Shown one piece after another: positions 22,443-32,954 of a stretch of DNA of 64,000 nucleotides (positions are counted from its first letter, which is position 1; each line of letters opens with the position of its first letter). Location of the stretch: NCBI RefSeq assembly GCF_009905375.1, contig NC_133648.1:307846565-307910564 (forward strand). The letters run 5' to 3'. The stretch is from Apium graveolens (Eukaryota > Streptophyta > Magnoliopsida > Apiales > Apiaceae). A program made the position numbers and the translations under genes. The notes below the pieces were generated by a model. That model was not told the origin of the DNA, made no database searches, and was given only the letters and a program-made list of their open reading frames with translations.

Positions 22443-24150
22443 TGAAGGGTTTTTAGCACATAAACGCAGCGAAAACGTAAATTTAAATCTTAAAAAAAAT
22501 GAAACCCTCCGCAGGATCCATGCGAAAAAATAATATTTAATTCGTAGTTCAGTATGTTTACCTTAAGAAGCTTTACGTTAATGGAAAGATGGAGGTCTTT
22601 AATAGTAATCCAAGAACGATGAACGAAGATCCTTAGCAGCTGCTCCTCAAGTGTGAAGCACTCCACCGGTATCCACCAAGAAAACGATATAATGAAGGAG
22701 GAGGAGATGGAGAGAATTAGGGTTTTGTAAATCTTTTTGGTTGAGGCAAAAAATAGGGTTTATAATGGTATATTTATATGCAAAATTTTCAGCTGAAAAT
22801 TTTCCCATAAAATATTATTATTATTAACCCTTTATTATTCTCACTAATAATTAAAACACCTTTTAATTATTAATCCTTTTTCTAAACTCTTTAGAAATAA
22901 TTCTCTCACTTGATTTAATTTCCAAAAATTAAATTCTTAATTAATAATATTAAGAACCTTTTCTTAATTAATTTATAATCAATTAAATCTAATTTAATCA
23001 ATTATTAAATTTTCCAATTAATTATTTATTTCATAAATAAATAATTATCAGCCATTATTAATTAATTCCTCCACCATTAAATCATTCTCTTTTATGGTGT
23101 GACCCTGTAGGTTCAATATTAAGCCGATAGTAGAAATAAATAATAATAAAACTATTTTATCATTATTTATATAAATTCTCTAATTCATTAAATACGATTA
23201 ATTAATTAATCATATTTATTCTACATCGTGAGGGATACTTCTCAGCATATCGCGACTATCCGGATAATACAAATTCACTGCTTAGAATACCAAGAACCTA
23301 TTCAGTGAGTAGTTACCGTACAATTAATTCCTTCTACCCTGCAATGTCACGATTTAATACAAGGCATGGAACTTGTATCAAGCATATCTTATTTAATCAC
23401 TTGCTTTCTCATTCACTATGCTTAGTTCTATTTAATGTAAATTAGAAACTCCTTTCTAATTTCATTCACTCTGGCCAGAGATTCCTGAACTAACATAAGT
23501 GGATCAGCATTGAAAATTCTCTTTCTACATTGGAAGGGGTAGATCCTTTATTGATCATACACTATCTTCGTGTACAAATTCCTATACCCAGTAGAACCCT
23601 TATAATTGTCCATTGAGACTAAGAACTAAACCAAAGCATAGTTCAGTGTACACAAGATGACTATGATGACCTCAAGTCTAAGGATACTTGTAATACTATC
23701 ACTATGTGAACAACTGCTGACACGTGAGTGAACTCCATCAGTTGTTCAGCTGTGTGAGTCATGTTCAGTGAACTTATTCTATAATAAGCACCTATATACT
23801 AGCTATAGTGTCACCACACAAATGTCTATGAGAACAGACATCCTTCATAATGAAGCAAGCATATATGTACCGATCTTTACGGATTATTAATTACCAGTTA
23901 GTAATCCTACGATCAGGAACTATTTAAGTTTAGAGTTATCATCTTTTAGGTCTCATTATTATGATCTCATCACAATCCATAAAAAGCTTTACTCTAAACT
24001 GTGGTATATCTTATTTAAACATTTAAATAGATAGAGCCCGCAATAAAAACAAAACAAGCCTTTTATTAATATCAATGAAATCAAAACATATTACATAAAA
24101 GTTATTCCTAAATCCTCATACATGATTGGACTTAGGACATATCTCTTTCA
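22443..24150 (-). mobile_element. solo LTR of the Angela-like copia family
   Basis: On the minus strand it starts TGAAAGAGATATGTCCTAAG and ends near CGCTGCGTTTATGTGC...CTTCA. It matches the two LTRs of the element at 30,031-37,926 over its full length (about 1.7 kb). It is flanked by ATTAA at 22,438-22,442 and 24,151-24,155, a perfect 5-bp duplication. It therefore arose by LTR-LTR recombination after insertion. A 22-nt palindrome centred on CAGCTG (22,782-22,803) lies just upstream of its TATA box. Confidence 0.92.
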
Positions 24151-24155
24151 ATTAA

Positions 24156-24270
24156 GACAACATAATATTACAAGACTTGATATCACAGAGAGTGTCAAGA
24201 TTATAAGGGAGAGTATTAAGGAGCTAAAGATCGGGAGATGATCATGATATTAGCATAATTTCAGTCCTTA
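24156..24270 (-). repeat. 5' LTR of the Ale-like copia element, outer part
   Basis: Shares ACAAGACTTGATATCA, GGGAGAGTATTAAGGAGCTAA and ATTAGCATAATTT with the 16,662-16,828 LTR. Confidence 0.75.
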
Positions 24271-24735
24271 TTAGAAATATATAATTTTAGTACATATTGA
24301 TTAGTGTCTTTTTTGTAATAGTGGTAGATCCCTGCATTCAGACCAACTCCACCAATCAAATTGGCCTAAAATTATAAATTTCTGCGCTTATTATAAGATC
24401 GTGGGCATACAATGAAAAACCATTTTTCTTATCTTCTATTGTGCCTTTCTCCAGTCATATGATAAATTCATTGCCCCCTCTCGTACCCCAAAAGTCGACT
24501 TATTAATCTTCTCCCAGACCTGACCCACTTCTTTCTACGATTCCATAAGTTCCAACATATTAGTGCTATTAACACTAACTGATCAGTAGTTCCAGAAGCA
24601 AACAATTGTTTCAGAACATCAAAGACCTTTTCACCTCGAATAGAAGATGAAGATGAAGCTCATGTGCTTTTCACTTGTTCATTTACCAGAGCAGTGTGGG
24701 AAACAACTAGTGTACATAGCCAAGGAAGTTATTAA
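24271..24735 (-). pseudogene. LINE remnant with inverted 5' part
   Basis: On the minus strand, about 24,650 down to 24,400 encodes the LINE linker after the zinc-finger region: GEKVFDVLKQLFASGTTDQL, ALICWNLWNRRKKWV, then FGVREGAMNLSYDWRKAQ. On the plus strand, about 24,640-24,727 encodes EDEAHVLFTCSFTRAVWETT, the zf-RVT region that should lie just upstream of the linker. The two parts are head to head, so the 5' portion is inverted at about 24,645. The downstream RNase H part is at 16,130-16,661. Confidence 0.75.
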
Positions 24736-25510
24736 TGACAAAAAATACATAATATTGGTTTATAATTAAGAAGTTGAAATCAAATAACAAAAATGTAATT
24801 ACATAGATATGAAAAAACAAATAAATAAAAAAAGTAACATTGTAACACCCCATTTCCACATCGTGAAGATTTGAGACTTTTGTTCAGTTTATTAGACAAC
24901 GTACTACTATTATGTGTATCAACAAATCATGATCTTTTGGGGCCATGTAGTGGGCTAGTCGTTACCCAAGTTGGCTACATTTGGGATAGTAGGCTTTGAC
25001 TTATTTTGGACTCGGAATCGAGACTTGACCCGGTTTTTTAAAAAATACTCGGAATTTGATTTGGGTTGTCATAAACATAATAACAATTGAAATATTCCAA
25101 GTCAAATATTAACTATGTAAGGATAATAAATTTTTAACATTATCTAACTTTGTCAAATTTCGAGTCAAAATATTTCACAACCCCAAATTAGGGCTGAACA
25201 AAAAAATTCCTAAAAAAATCAAAAAGGTCAAGTTCATTTTTGATTTAAATTTAACATAAATAAAACTATTTATATACCAAAATAATAATAGATTTTCTAT
25301 AGATTCAGATACATAAAACTGATCAAAATAATAGATTTTATCTGTTTTGAAATTATAATTTTTAAGTGTAATAGATAGATCTCAATTTCAAATAATGACC
25401 ATCTTTTTAACCAAATTATATTTAAGTGCCTAGTCTTATTAAAATTAAAAACCGACCGAGACTTACTATGCTGTTAAAGAAAAAATGCTCAAAATACACT
25501 ATTTTTCAGC
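24736..25510. other. non-coding, AT-rich; possible decayed LTR start
   Basis: TGTAACACCCCATTTCC at 24,840-24,856 resembles the start of a plant Gypsy LTR, but no matching end, primer site or second copy was found in the window. Nothing else was recognised. Confidence 0.3.
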
Positions 25511-25808
25511 TCCAACGCCCAAAATGCTAATTGGCAGTGCGTTCCACCCTAAATACCCATGAAATACGAATTTAGGATATGCGTATTTAAAATTTTAAAA
25601 TTTTGTGAAAAACACGCATGTGCCACATGCGTATTCCCTTTTTGAAATTGACGTATACGCATCATAAAAAAAGCGTACTCAAGCACAACCAAAAAGGAAC
25701 ACAAATGTGAGCTTCCCGTAATTTTAAAAAAATAAACATACATCTCCCAGATGCGTATTTAGTGGCTATTTTGGATGGAATATCCCGCCAAACTGCATTT
25801 TGGGCATT
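25511..25808. mobile_element. imperfect inverted-repeat (MITE-like) element
   Basis: The left end begins CGCCCAAAATGC and the right end finishes GCATTTTGGGCA. The complementarity continues inward, imperfectly, for about 50 nt through TTCCACCCTAAATACCC versus its right-hand counterpart. The interior repeats ATGCGTAT three times in either orientation. No clear target duplication. Superfamily unknown. Confidence 0.45.
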
Positions 25809-26849
25809 TATCCCAAAATGGTAGAATTTTGATTTTTCTTGCGCCGTTCAATTTGGTCACAATCTATAAAAACTATGATCCAGTTTGATATTCTATGAAA
25901 CCCGCATATATGGAATGGTCATGTTTCGTCTGAACTTTAAAAATCCAAGTTTTTTAAAAAACAGACTCGATCGGGCTTTTCTAAAAATAGAGTTGGTCGG
26001 ACTTGACTTTTCTAAAATATGAGACTCATTCCAGGTTCACGGGCCGGGTGAAATCTTGTCTTACCTACTTTATGTGGACTTTTTATCTATATATTACTAA
26101 TGTTAGTTTATGTTCCCTGTCTTTATCGACGTAAGTAGTTTAGATGGTGAAAAGCATTCATTCATTTATGAGATAAAGTAGTTTTATATTGGGTTCTCAT
26201 TTATTATTTATTAATTAATAATATTTTGAATTTTAAGATTGATTAATTTTGAAGTGTATTTTTTTTGTAATAAAATGAAGTAATAAACTAATAGAGTGGT
26301 AACAGCCACAAATAAAAAATTATAACTAAAACAGTCATCGTTATAAAAATCGGTTGACTTGAATACTTGATGGTAGATTCAATTGTCGAAGGTTAAAGTT
26401 AATCGACTTAGATCTAAATGAATATTTAGCCCAATATTTGACTATTTAAAGGGGGCTTTTTGAAAAGTAGATAAGTTTAAATTATTTATTTTTACAAAAA
26501 CATAATTTCTTTTCAAAAATATTTGTAAAAATAGTTTTTTGTTTTTTTTTGCAAAAATACTACTTTTCTGCAAGTATATGCAACCAGACAGATTTCTGCA
26601 ATTAGATGCAAACTCGAATGCAATAAAAAAAAGTCGATACAACTGGTTGTATATCTGATTGATCTTAGTTGTACTGTAATTTTGCAAATATTTTCAGAAG
26701 ATAGTAAAATCGCAAAAAAACTTAGAAAAAGTAGTATTTTGATAATTTATTTTACACTAAATGAGTTAAAAAAAATTGATACATCTTTCAAATTTTGGCA
26801 ATACAATATATATATACTATAGCTTATACCTTGTGCGATGCACGGGCAA
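25809..26849. other. non-coding with a possible short MITE and a Helitron-like hairpin
   Basis: A possible 190-bp MITE lies at 26,552-26,741: CAAAAATACTACTTTTCTG at the left and AGAAAAAGTAGTATTTTG at the right are inverted copies, without a clear duplication. At 26,828-26,846 CCTTGTGCGATGCACGGG forms a near-perfect hairpin of the type seen at Helitron 3' ends, pointing to the minus strand. No genes. Confidence 0.35.
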
Positions 26850-26999
26850 TGTAACAGCCCACACTTCCGGACTATTAATTCTAAATCGAAAACTTAAACA
26901 AAATACAATACAATTTACTAAATATATGTTGAATTAGTAAATTGAATTTTGTATTAGTTTGGATTTAGAGTTAATAGTACAGAAGTGCGGGTTGTTACA
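26850..26999. repeat. head-to-head LTR-end palindrome
   Basis: The left arm begins TGTAACAGCCCACACTTCCG. The right arm ends AGAAGTGCGGGTTGTTACA. These are inverted copies of the last 70 bp of the Gypsy-type LTR that ends at 28,780 and 29,875, separated by about 14 nt. The right arm is followed by a primer-site-like GTTGGCGTCAGAGCC (27,000-27,014) and so is a true LTR end. The left arm is an extra inverted copy. Confidence 0.8.
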
Positions 27000-27174
27000 G
27001 TTGGCGTCAGAGCCAGGTTGTCCTTCAGAATGTGTTAGGTATGGGACTCGTACATTCCAGAGGATTCGATCCTGTGGACCGTAGTTTGACCTTGGTAGAT
27101 CAAGGGGTAGACGTATCACGAATTTTAGGATTGTTATGAATTTGGGGACCAAATTCTTTTTAAGGAGGGTAGTA
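27000..27174 (+). mobile_element. short non-coding interior of the Gypsy-type LTR array, copy 1
   Basis: Begins with a primer-binding-site-like GTTGGCGTCAGAGCC. It ends with CAAATTCTTTTTAAGGAGGG, a polypurine tract typical of Gypsy elements, and is only 175 bp long. It is similar to the interior at 29,876-30,030 joined to 37,927-37,960. No coding capacity. Confidence 0.75.
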
Positions 27175-28780
27175 TGTAATATCCCGTAATTTTTAGAATT
27201 AGATTAATAATTGAATAATAGAATAAAAAGTATTAAAATTAGATAAGGGCTAGGATTTAAAAGAGTAAAGTTCTATGGAGTCCACTTTTAATTGGAGTCC
27301 TCGGAGTCCATATATGTTCTGCAAGTAAAATATAGCTTAAAATATTGCAAAACATATTATTTTTCGGCAAACATCACTATTCTATTAAAAATTTTGTAGA
27401 TTGCATACATTTTACAAGCAGAACATTACAAAAATATATTATTCTACAAAACATGTTTAGTTTGCAGAACATAAATGTTCATGTTGCAGAACATATTGCA
27501 GAACATACATATTGTACTGTAAATATATGAGATTTGCATGATTTTGTTAAAGTTATGCTATTTGTGTGACATATTTTGCAAAATAACACGTTTTACAAGA
27601 TATTTTATTTGCAGAACGTAGATGGACTCCGAGGACTCCGACAAAAAGGTGGACTCCATAGAACTCAACCCGGATTTAAAATTTGATTAGATTAATGGGC
27701 CTAAAATTTGGATCAGATTCTAATATGGATAACTTGTAGGTTAAGATACAGGGTTTTGTATCGTTATAAATACACTCTATTCGTCTTCCTCGTTTTAATT
27801 ATAAAATTCGTAGGGCTCTTTTAAACACAAATCAGCAGTCTTGTAAAATTCATAGAAAATTCATCGTAAGTCATAATTCATTGATTCTGGACTTTTCGGA
27901 AAGGTCTTTTCGTTCTCTACAACTTTTGTGTTTCATATTTTTTCAAGAAAACATCGTTTAATGGGAAATAAAGGTAAATTCAGATCTGGTCAGGTTTTGA
28001 GGTAAGTACTTTTTGACTTACTTTTGTTTTCGAAAAAGTTTTGATACTCTGATTTTCGAATTTCGTATAAGATATAAGAATTCTGTTTCGAACTGTATAA
28101 GAAATAAGATACGAGAATCTTTTGAAACCCAGTCTCTTCATTTTCGAACCCGTTCGTAATTTACGCTATAGTTCCGAAATTAGCCTTAGATACCCTTATT
28201 AGGGGCACAAGTTTGCAACTTTTGATACCTATTAAGGGTGCGTAATTATTGAACTTTAGATGCCGACCACTGGCTAAGTGTGGTATAAAGAATAAGAATA
28301 AGAATTAGATGTCAGCTACTGACAAAGTGTGGCCGTAGATCAAGACTATGGTATTTATAAGAATTATCGTTTTGTTATATTTTACTCTGTTCTGATATGT
28401 TATAAAATTTGCTCTCTTCTGTTTTAGATTCTGAATTTTAAAATATAAAACTTTGGGTTGAAATTATTTTAGAAATTATTATTGTTTTGCGAAAAATTAT
28501 TTTATTAAAATACCTAGTATTTTTCGGTTAAATAGTTAGTCAATTTGTACTTGTTGGGCTTTGTAGCTCATCCTTTTAATTTTTTAGGTTTCATTTAAGA
28601 GTTTGAGTTGGATAGCATTCAAGTTCGAGGACTTAGTACTGGAGTAGATTGACTTTTGGGCTTCCGCTTTTAGCTGCGCTTTCGTAATAGTACCTTTGTA
28701 ATAGAATTTTGGATTGGTAAATTGTATTTTGTTTAAGTTTTCAATTTAGAATTAATAGTCCGGAAGTGTGGCCTGTTACA
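27175..28780 (+). repeat. Gypsy-type LTR, array copy 1
   Basis: Starts TGTAATATCCCGTAATTTTT and ends GGCCTGTTACA. The 1,606 bp include a 409-bp MITE; without it, it is similar in length to copy 2. A TATA-like TATAAATACAC lies near 27,765. Copy 2 aligns along the whole length with many changes, so the array is old. Confidence 0.85.
27263..27671. mobile_element. Mutator-like MITE with long terminal inverted repeats
   Basis: The terminal repeats are about 50 bp. The left one carries GTTCTATGGAGTCCAC and GGAGTCCTCGGAGTCCAT. The right one carries the inverse, ATGGACTCCGAGGACTCC and GTGGACTCCATAGAAC. Both sides carry GGATTTAAAA (27,253-27,262 and 27,672-27,681), a 10-bp duplication. The orthologous site in LTR copy 2 is empty. 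Long repeats and a 9-11 bp duplication indicate a MULE-derived element. The interior contains several GCAGAACAT motifs. Confidence 0.9.
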
Positions 28781-28791
28781 GTTGGGTAGTA
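28781..28791. other. collapsed 11-bp interior between two LTRs
   Basis: GTTGGGTAGTA joins the primer-site side (GTTGG) directly to the polypurine side (GGGTAGTA). The interior seen elsewhere in the array is 175-189 bp, so an internal deletion with a GG junction is inferred. Confidence 0.7.
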
Positions 28792-29875
28792 TGTAATATC
28801 CCGTAATTTTTAGAATTCGATTAATAATAGAATAATAGAAAAAAGTATTAAAATTAGATAAGGACTAAGATTTAAAATTTGAATTAGACTAATGGGCCTA
28901 AAATTTGGATCAGATTCTAATATGGATAACTTGTAAGTTAAGATTTAGAGTTTTGTATCGTTATAAATATACCATATTCGCCTTCTTCATTTTTATTTAT
29001 AAAATTCGTAGGGCTCTTCTCAGCATAAAAATCAGCAATCTTGTAAAATTCGTAAAAAAATTATCGTAAGTCGGAATTCATTGATTCTGAACTTTTCGGA
29101 AAGGTTTTTTTATTCTCTACAACTTTTGTATTTCGTGTTTTTCAAGAAAACGTCGTTTAGATGGTCAAAAGGGGAAATTTCAGATCTGGTCAGGTTTTTA
29201 GATAAGTTTTCGATCGATCTTACTAGTGTTTTCAAAATTATGTATTACGTGTTTATATTTTATTATCAAAACTTGGGCTAAGTGATCATATATTTGATAG
29301 TATTATGTGATATAGAATATATATCGATCTATATATGTGATGTCTAGACGATAATTTGAGATATCTGATTTATGCCATGGTTTGTGAAAATATCGAATAA
29401 TAACATAGGACCGCAGTCACCAGATTGTAGTGACAGTTTTCAGAAAATTTAGGACCATTATCACCGGGTTGTGGTGGTCGTGACATGAATTATGGATTTT
29501 GAATTATTGTTGTTTATGTGCTATGCGTATCGAATAAGAATATAAAAATGTATCGAAAGTGTGTGTTGCGTATATCGTATAAAATGTCGTATTTTGTTAT
29601 ATGTGGACATGTTACTTGGCCAACTAGTTGGATCAATTGTTTTCTTCCTGGGCTGTATAACTCATTATTTACAATTTTAGGTTTCGTCATAAGAATTCAA
29701 GTTGGATAACATTGGTGTTCGTGGACCTTAGAATTGGAGTAGATTGATTTTTGGACCGCTTCCGTTACCTGCGTGTTTGTAATAGTCACCTTTGTAATAA
29801 AATTTTATATTAGTAAACTGGATTTTGTATTAGTTTCAATTTAGAATTAATAGTCCGGAAGTGCGGGCTGTTACA
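28792..29875 (+). repeat. Gypsy-type LTR, array copy 2
   Basis: 1,084 bp starting TGTAATATCCCGTAATTTTT and ending GTGCGGGCTGTTACA. It lacks the MITE present in copy 1, so it gives the empty site. Confidence 0.85.
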
Positions 29876-30030
29876 GTTGGTATCAGTTAGTATCAAGAGT
29901 AGGCTGTCCTTCGGAGTGTATTAGGTATGGTACTAGTACATTCCCTAGGATGCGTTCCTCTGGACCCTAGTTTAAGTTTGACTTATAAGATATTATGGGG
30001 CATAGATATATAGGTTTGTTGTAAATTTGG
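29876..30030 (+). mobile_element. interior of the LTR array, copy 2, left part
   Basis: GTTGGTATCAG, then TAGGCTGTCCTTCGGAGTG and GGTATGGTACTAGTACATTCC, matches 27,000-27,170. It is interrupted by the copia element at TTTGG (30,026-30,030) and continues at 37,927-37,960, which carries the polypurine tract. Confidence 0.8.
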
Positions 30031-31612
30031 TGAAATGTATATGTCCTAAATCCAATCATGTATGAGGATTTAGGAATAACTTTTAGGTAATCTGTTTTGA
30101 TTTCATTGATATTAATAAAAGACTTGTTTTGTTTTTATTACGGGCTTTATCTATTATAACTCTAAACTTAAATAGTTCCTGGTCATAGGATTACTAACTG
30201 GTAATTAATAATCCGCAAAGATCGGTACATACTATGCTTGCTTCATTATGAAAGATGTCTGTTCTCATAGACATTTGTGTGGTGACACTATAGCTAGTAT
30301 GTAGGTGCTTATTATAAAAATAAGTTCACTGAACATGACTCGCACAGCTGAACAACTGATGGAGTTCACTCACGTGTCAGCAGTTGTTCACATAGTGATA
30401 GTTGTACAAGTATCCTTAGACTTGAGGTCATCATAGTCATCTTGTGTACACTGAACTATGCTTTGGTTTAGTTCTTAGTCTCCAGGGACAATTATTAGGG
30501 CTCTTCTGGGTATAGGAATTTGTACACGAAGATAGTGTATGATCAATAAAGGATCTACCCCTTCCAGTGAAGGAAGCGAATGTTCAAGGCTGATCCACTT
30601 ATGCTAGTTCAGGAATCTCTGGCCAGAGTAAATGAAATTAGAAATGAGTTTCTAATTTGCATAGAACTACGCATAGTAAATGGTAAGCAAGTGATTGAAT
30701 TAGATAGGCTTGACACGAGATCCATGCCTTGTATTTAATCGGAACATTGTAGGGTAGAAGGAGTTTATTGTACGGTAACTATTCACTGAATAGGTTCTTG
30801 GTATTCTAAGCAGTGAATTCATATTATCCGGATAGTCGCGATATGCTGAGAAGTATCCCTCACGATGTAGAATAAATGTGATTAATTAATTAATCATATT
30901 TAATAAATTAGAGAATTTATATAAATAATGATAAAATAGTTTTATTATTATTTATTTCTACTACCGGCTTAATATTGAACCTACAGGATCACACCATAAA
31001 AAGAGAATGATTTAATGGTGGAGGAATTAATTAATAATGGCTAATAATTATTTATTTATGAAATAAATAATTAATTGGCAAATTTAATAATTGATTAAAT
31101 GAGATTTAATTGATTATAAATTAATTAAGAAAAGTTCTTAATATTATTAATTAAAGGATTTAATTTTTGGAAATTAAATCAAGAGAGAGAATTATTTCTA
31201 AAGTGTTTAGAAAAATGATTAATGATTAAAAGGTGTTTTAATTATTAATGAGAATAATAAATGGGATAATAATAATAATAATATTTATGGGAAAATTTCA
31301 GCTGAAAATTTTGCCTATAAATACACTATTATAGACCCTAATTTTATTCTAACCCGAAAACCCAAAAAGTTTGGAAAACCCAGTTCTCTCCACCTCCTTC
31401 CTCCTCCTTAACATCGTTTTCTTGGTGGATACCGGTGGAGTGCTTCACACTTGAGGAGCAACTGCTAAGGATATCTGATCGTTGTCTCCGAATTATTTTT
31501 AAAGGTTAGATTCGATCCCTCGAATTTTTATTCATGATCTGTATGCTTTTATTTGGATTTTATATGTGTAAAAAGTTTTTTGCCATGCCCTCGCTGCGTT
31601 AAAAATCCAACA
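30031..31612 (+). repeat. 5' LTR of the Angela-like element
   Basis: TGAAATGTATATGTCC to AAAAATCCAACA. It has a TATA box TATAAATA at 31,316-31,323, immediately preceded by an A/T-flanked palindrome centred on CAGCTG (31,292-31,312). It lacks 83 bp (near 30,157) present in the 3' LTR. Confidence 0.92.
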
Positions 31613-32056
31613 ATGATATCAGAGCATAGGTTGTATGCATATAGATCTGTGGTAAAAATTTCAGAATTTTATGTGCTTGTATGAATTAATTATGATTTTT
31701 ACAAGTTATATCATGGATTAATTTTGTCTGATGAGAAATCGTTTCTCAGAATAATTTTGAAAGTTGATCTGGGTTCTACAAGTGTTGTAGATCGTTTGGG
31801 TATTTTTTTTCATAATTTTATGATGTATAGATTTTTTATTATGAATTTTTGAAGTTGTATTAATTAAATTCGTAATTAAATAATTATATATATATATGAA
31901 TTGTTTGTATGTATATATCTGTTATCTATGTTGTCATCTGCTGTTGATTGCTGTCTGAGATTGCACGGAAGCACAGACAGAGTAAAGCAGGTCAGGCGGC
32001 TCGTTTTCCGAGGAAAGCAAAAGGCGGCTGCTGAAAATAAAAAAAAAAATAGGTAT

Positions 32057-32198
32057 GTCACGCATTCCGGGAATGCGTTACACACCTGTGGCGCATTCAC
32101 GGAATGCGTTACACCCTTTAATGGCTTAAAATGGTTGTAACGCATCACCGGAATGCGTTACAGGGATTGTAACGCGTTCCTGTAATGCGTTACAGCCC
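32057..32198. repeat. cluster of palindromic GCATTCC/GGAATGC repeats
   Basis: At least four imperfect palindromes follow one another: CACGCATTCCGGGAATGCGT, GCGCATTCACGGAATGCGTT, AACGCATCACCGGAATGCGT and AACGCGTTCCTGTAATGCGT. Each can form a stem of about 8-9 bp. Confidence 0.85.
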
Positions 32199-32954
32199 GT
32201 CTGTTGATTTTAAAATTAATTTTCTAGGAGTTTCGTAACTACGTTTTAGGCGTACAATATACCGTTGGATTCATTTTTTCGAGACGTATCTAATGGAGTG
32301 ATCAATTTTAGTTTATATAAAAGTTTTGAACTGTTTATATTCCATGAAGTGTTTTAAAGCTGTTTTTGATCGTTTGAATTGATTTTAAATGCTTCATGTG
32401 ATACATAGAGATGTATAATGCTTAGACTAATGTGCTAGATGATGTAACATGCCTACCTTGATGTTTATTCATGTTGATATATGTGATATATGCTTAGTTT
32501 ATCATGCGATGATAGATTTAGGTGAACTTAAATGAACATAAGGCGTTTGTTAGACAACCTAATATAGTGAAATTGTTTCATAACCTTAATAACAATATTA
32601 TGAATACAATCATGAGATTCTTGTATTTGTGAAACACGTAATTGAATATGAATTTTCGATATGAGAGAAAGGATGATTCTGTCAACAACAGATTTCTATC
32701 TGTAAGAAAGGGTTATTAAGTGACGCCTCTTGACAATGCTCCACCCGATCTGGGAATCATCTGATTATTGATTATTGATTTGAAATATTTAATTTAAAAG
32801 GAAGAATTTCTTTATAATATGATTATGATTGTAACGTAATATAATCCCTCTAAAATTAAATAATATCAAGTAGTAATTGGCCAATGATACAACGGGCTTG
32901 TGTCGGTCATAGCCTTCCAACATGATAAAAAGTAGTTCTTATTTTTGAATCATT

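Larger units (their letters stand above)
16662..24270 (-). mobile_element. degenerate Ty1/copia element (Ale-like), inserted in a LINE
   Basis: The order right to left is LTR, primer-binding site (TGGTATCAGA on the minus strand, 22,344-22,353), gag, protease, integrase, RT, RNase H, polypurine tract (TTGAGGGGGCGTAG, about 16,829-16,842), LTR. Short LTRs (about 170-200 bp) and the gag type suggest the Ale/Retrofit lineage (inference). Coding is broken by many stops and frameshifts and by three younger insertions at 17,021-17,812, 18,161-18,586 and 22,443-24,150. No clear target duplication was seen. Confidence 0.85.

Noticed and set aside
24840..25200. TGTAACACCCC considered as the start of another Gypsy LTR
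   Set aside because: No end, primer site, polypurine tract or second copy could be found; kept only as a note.
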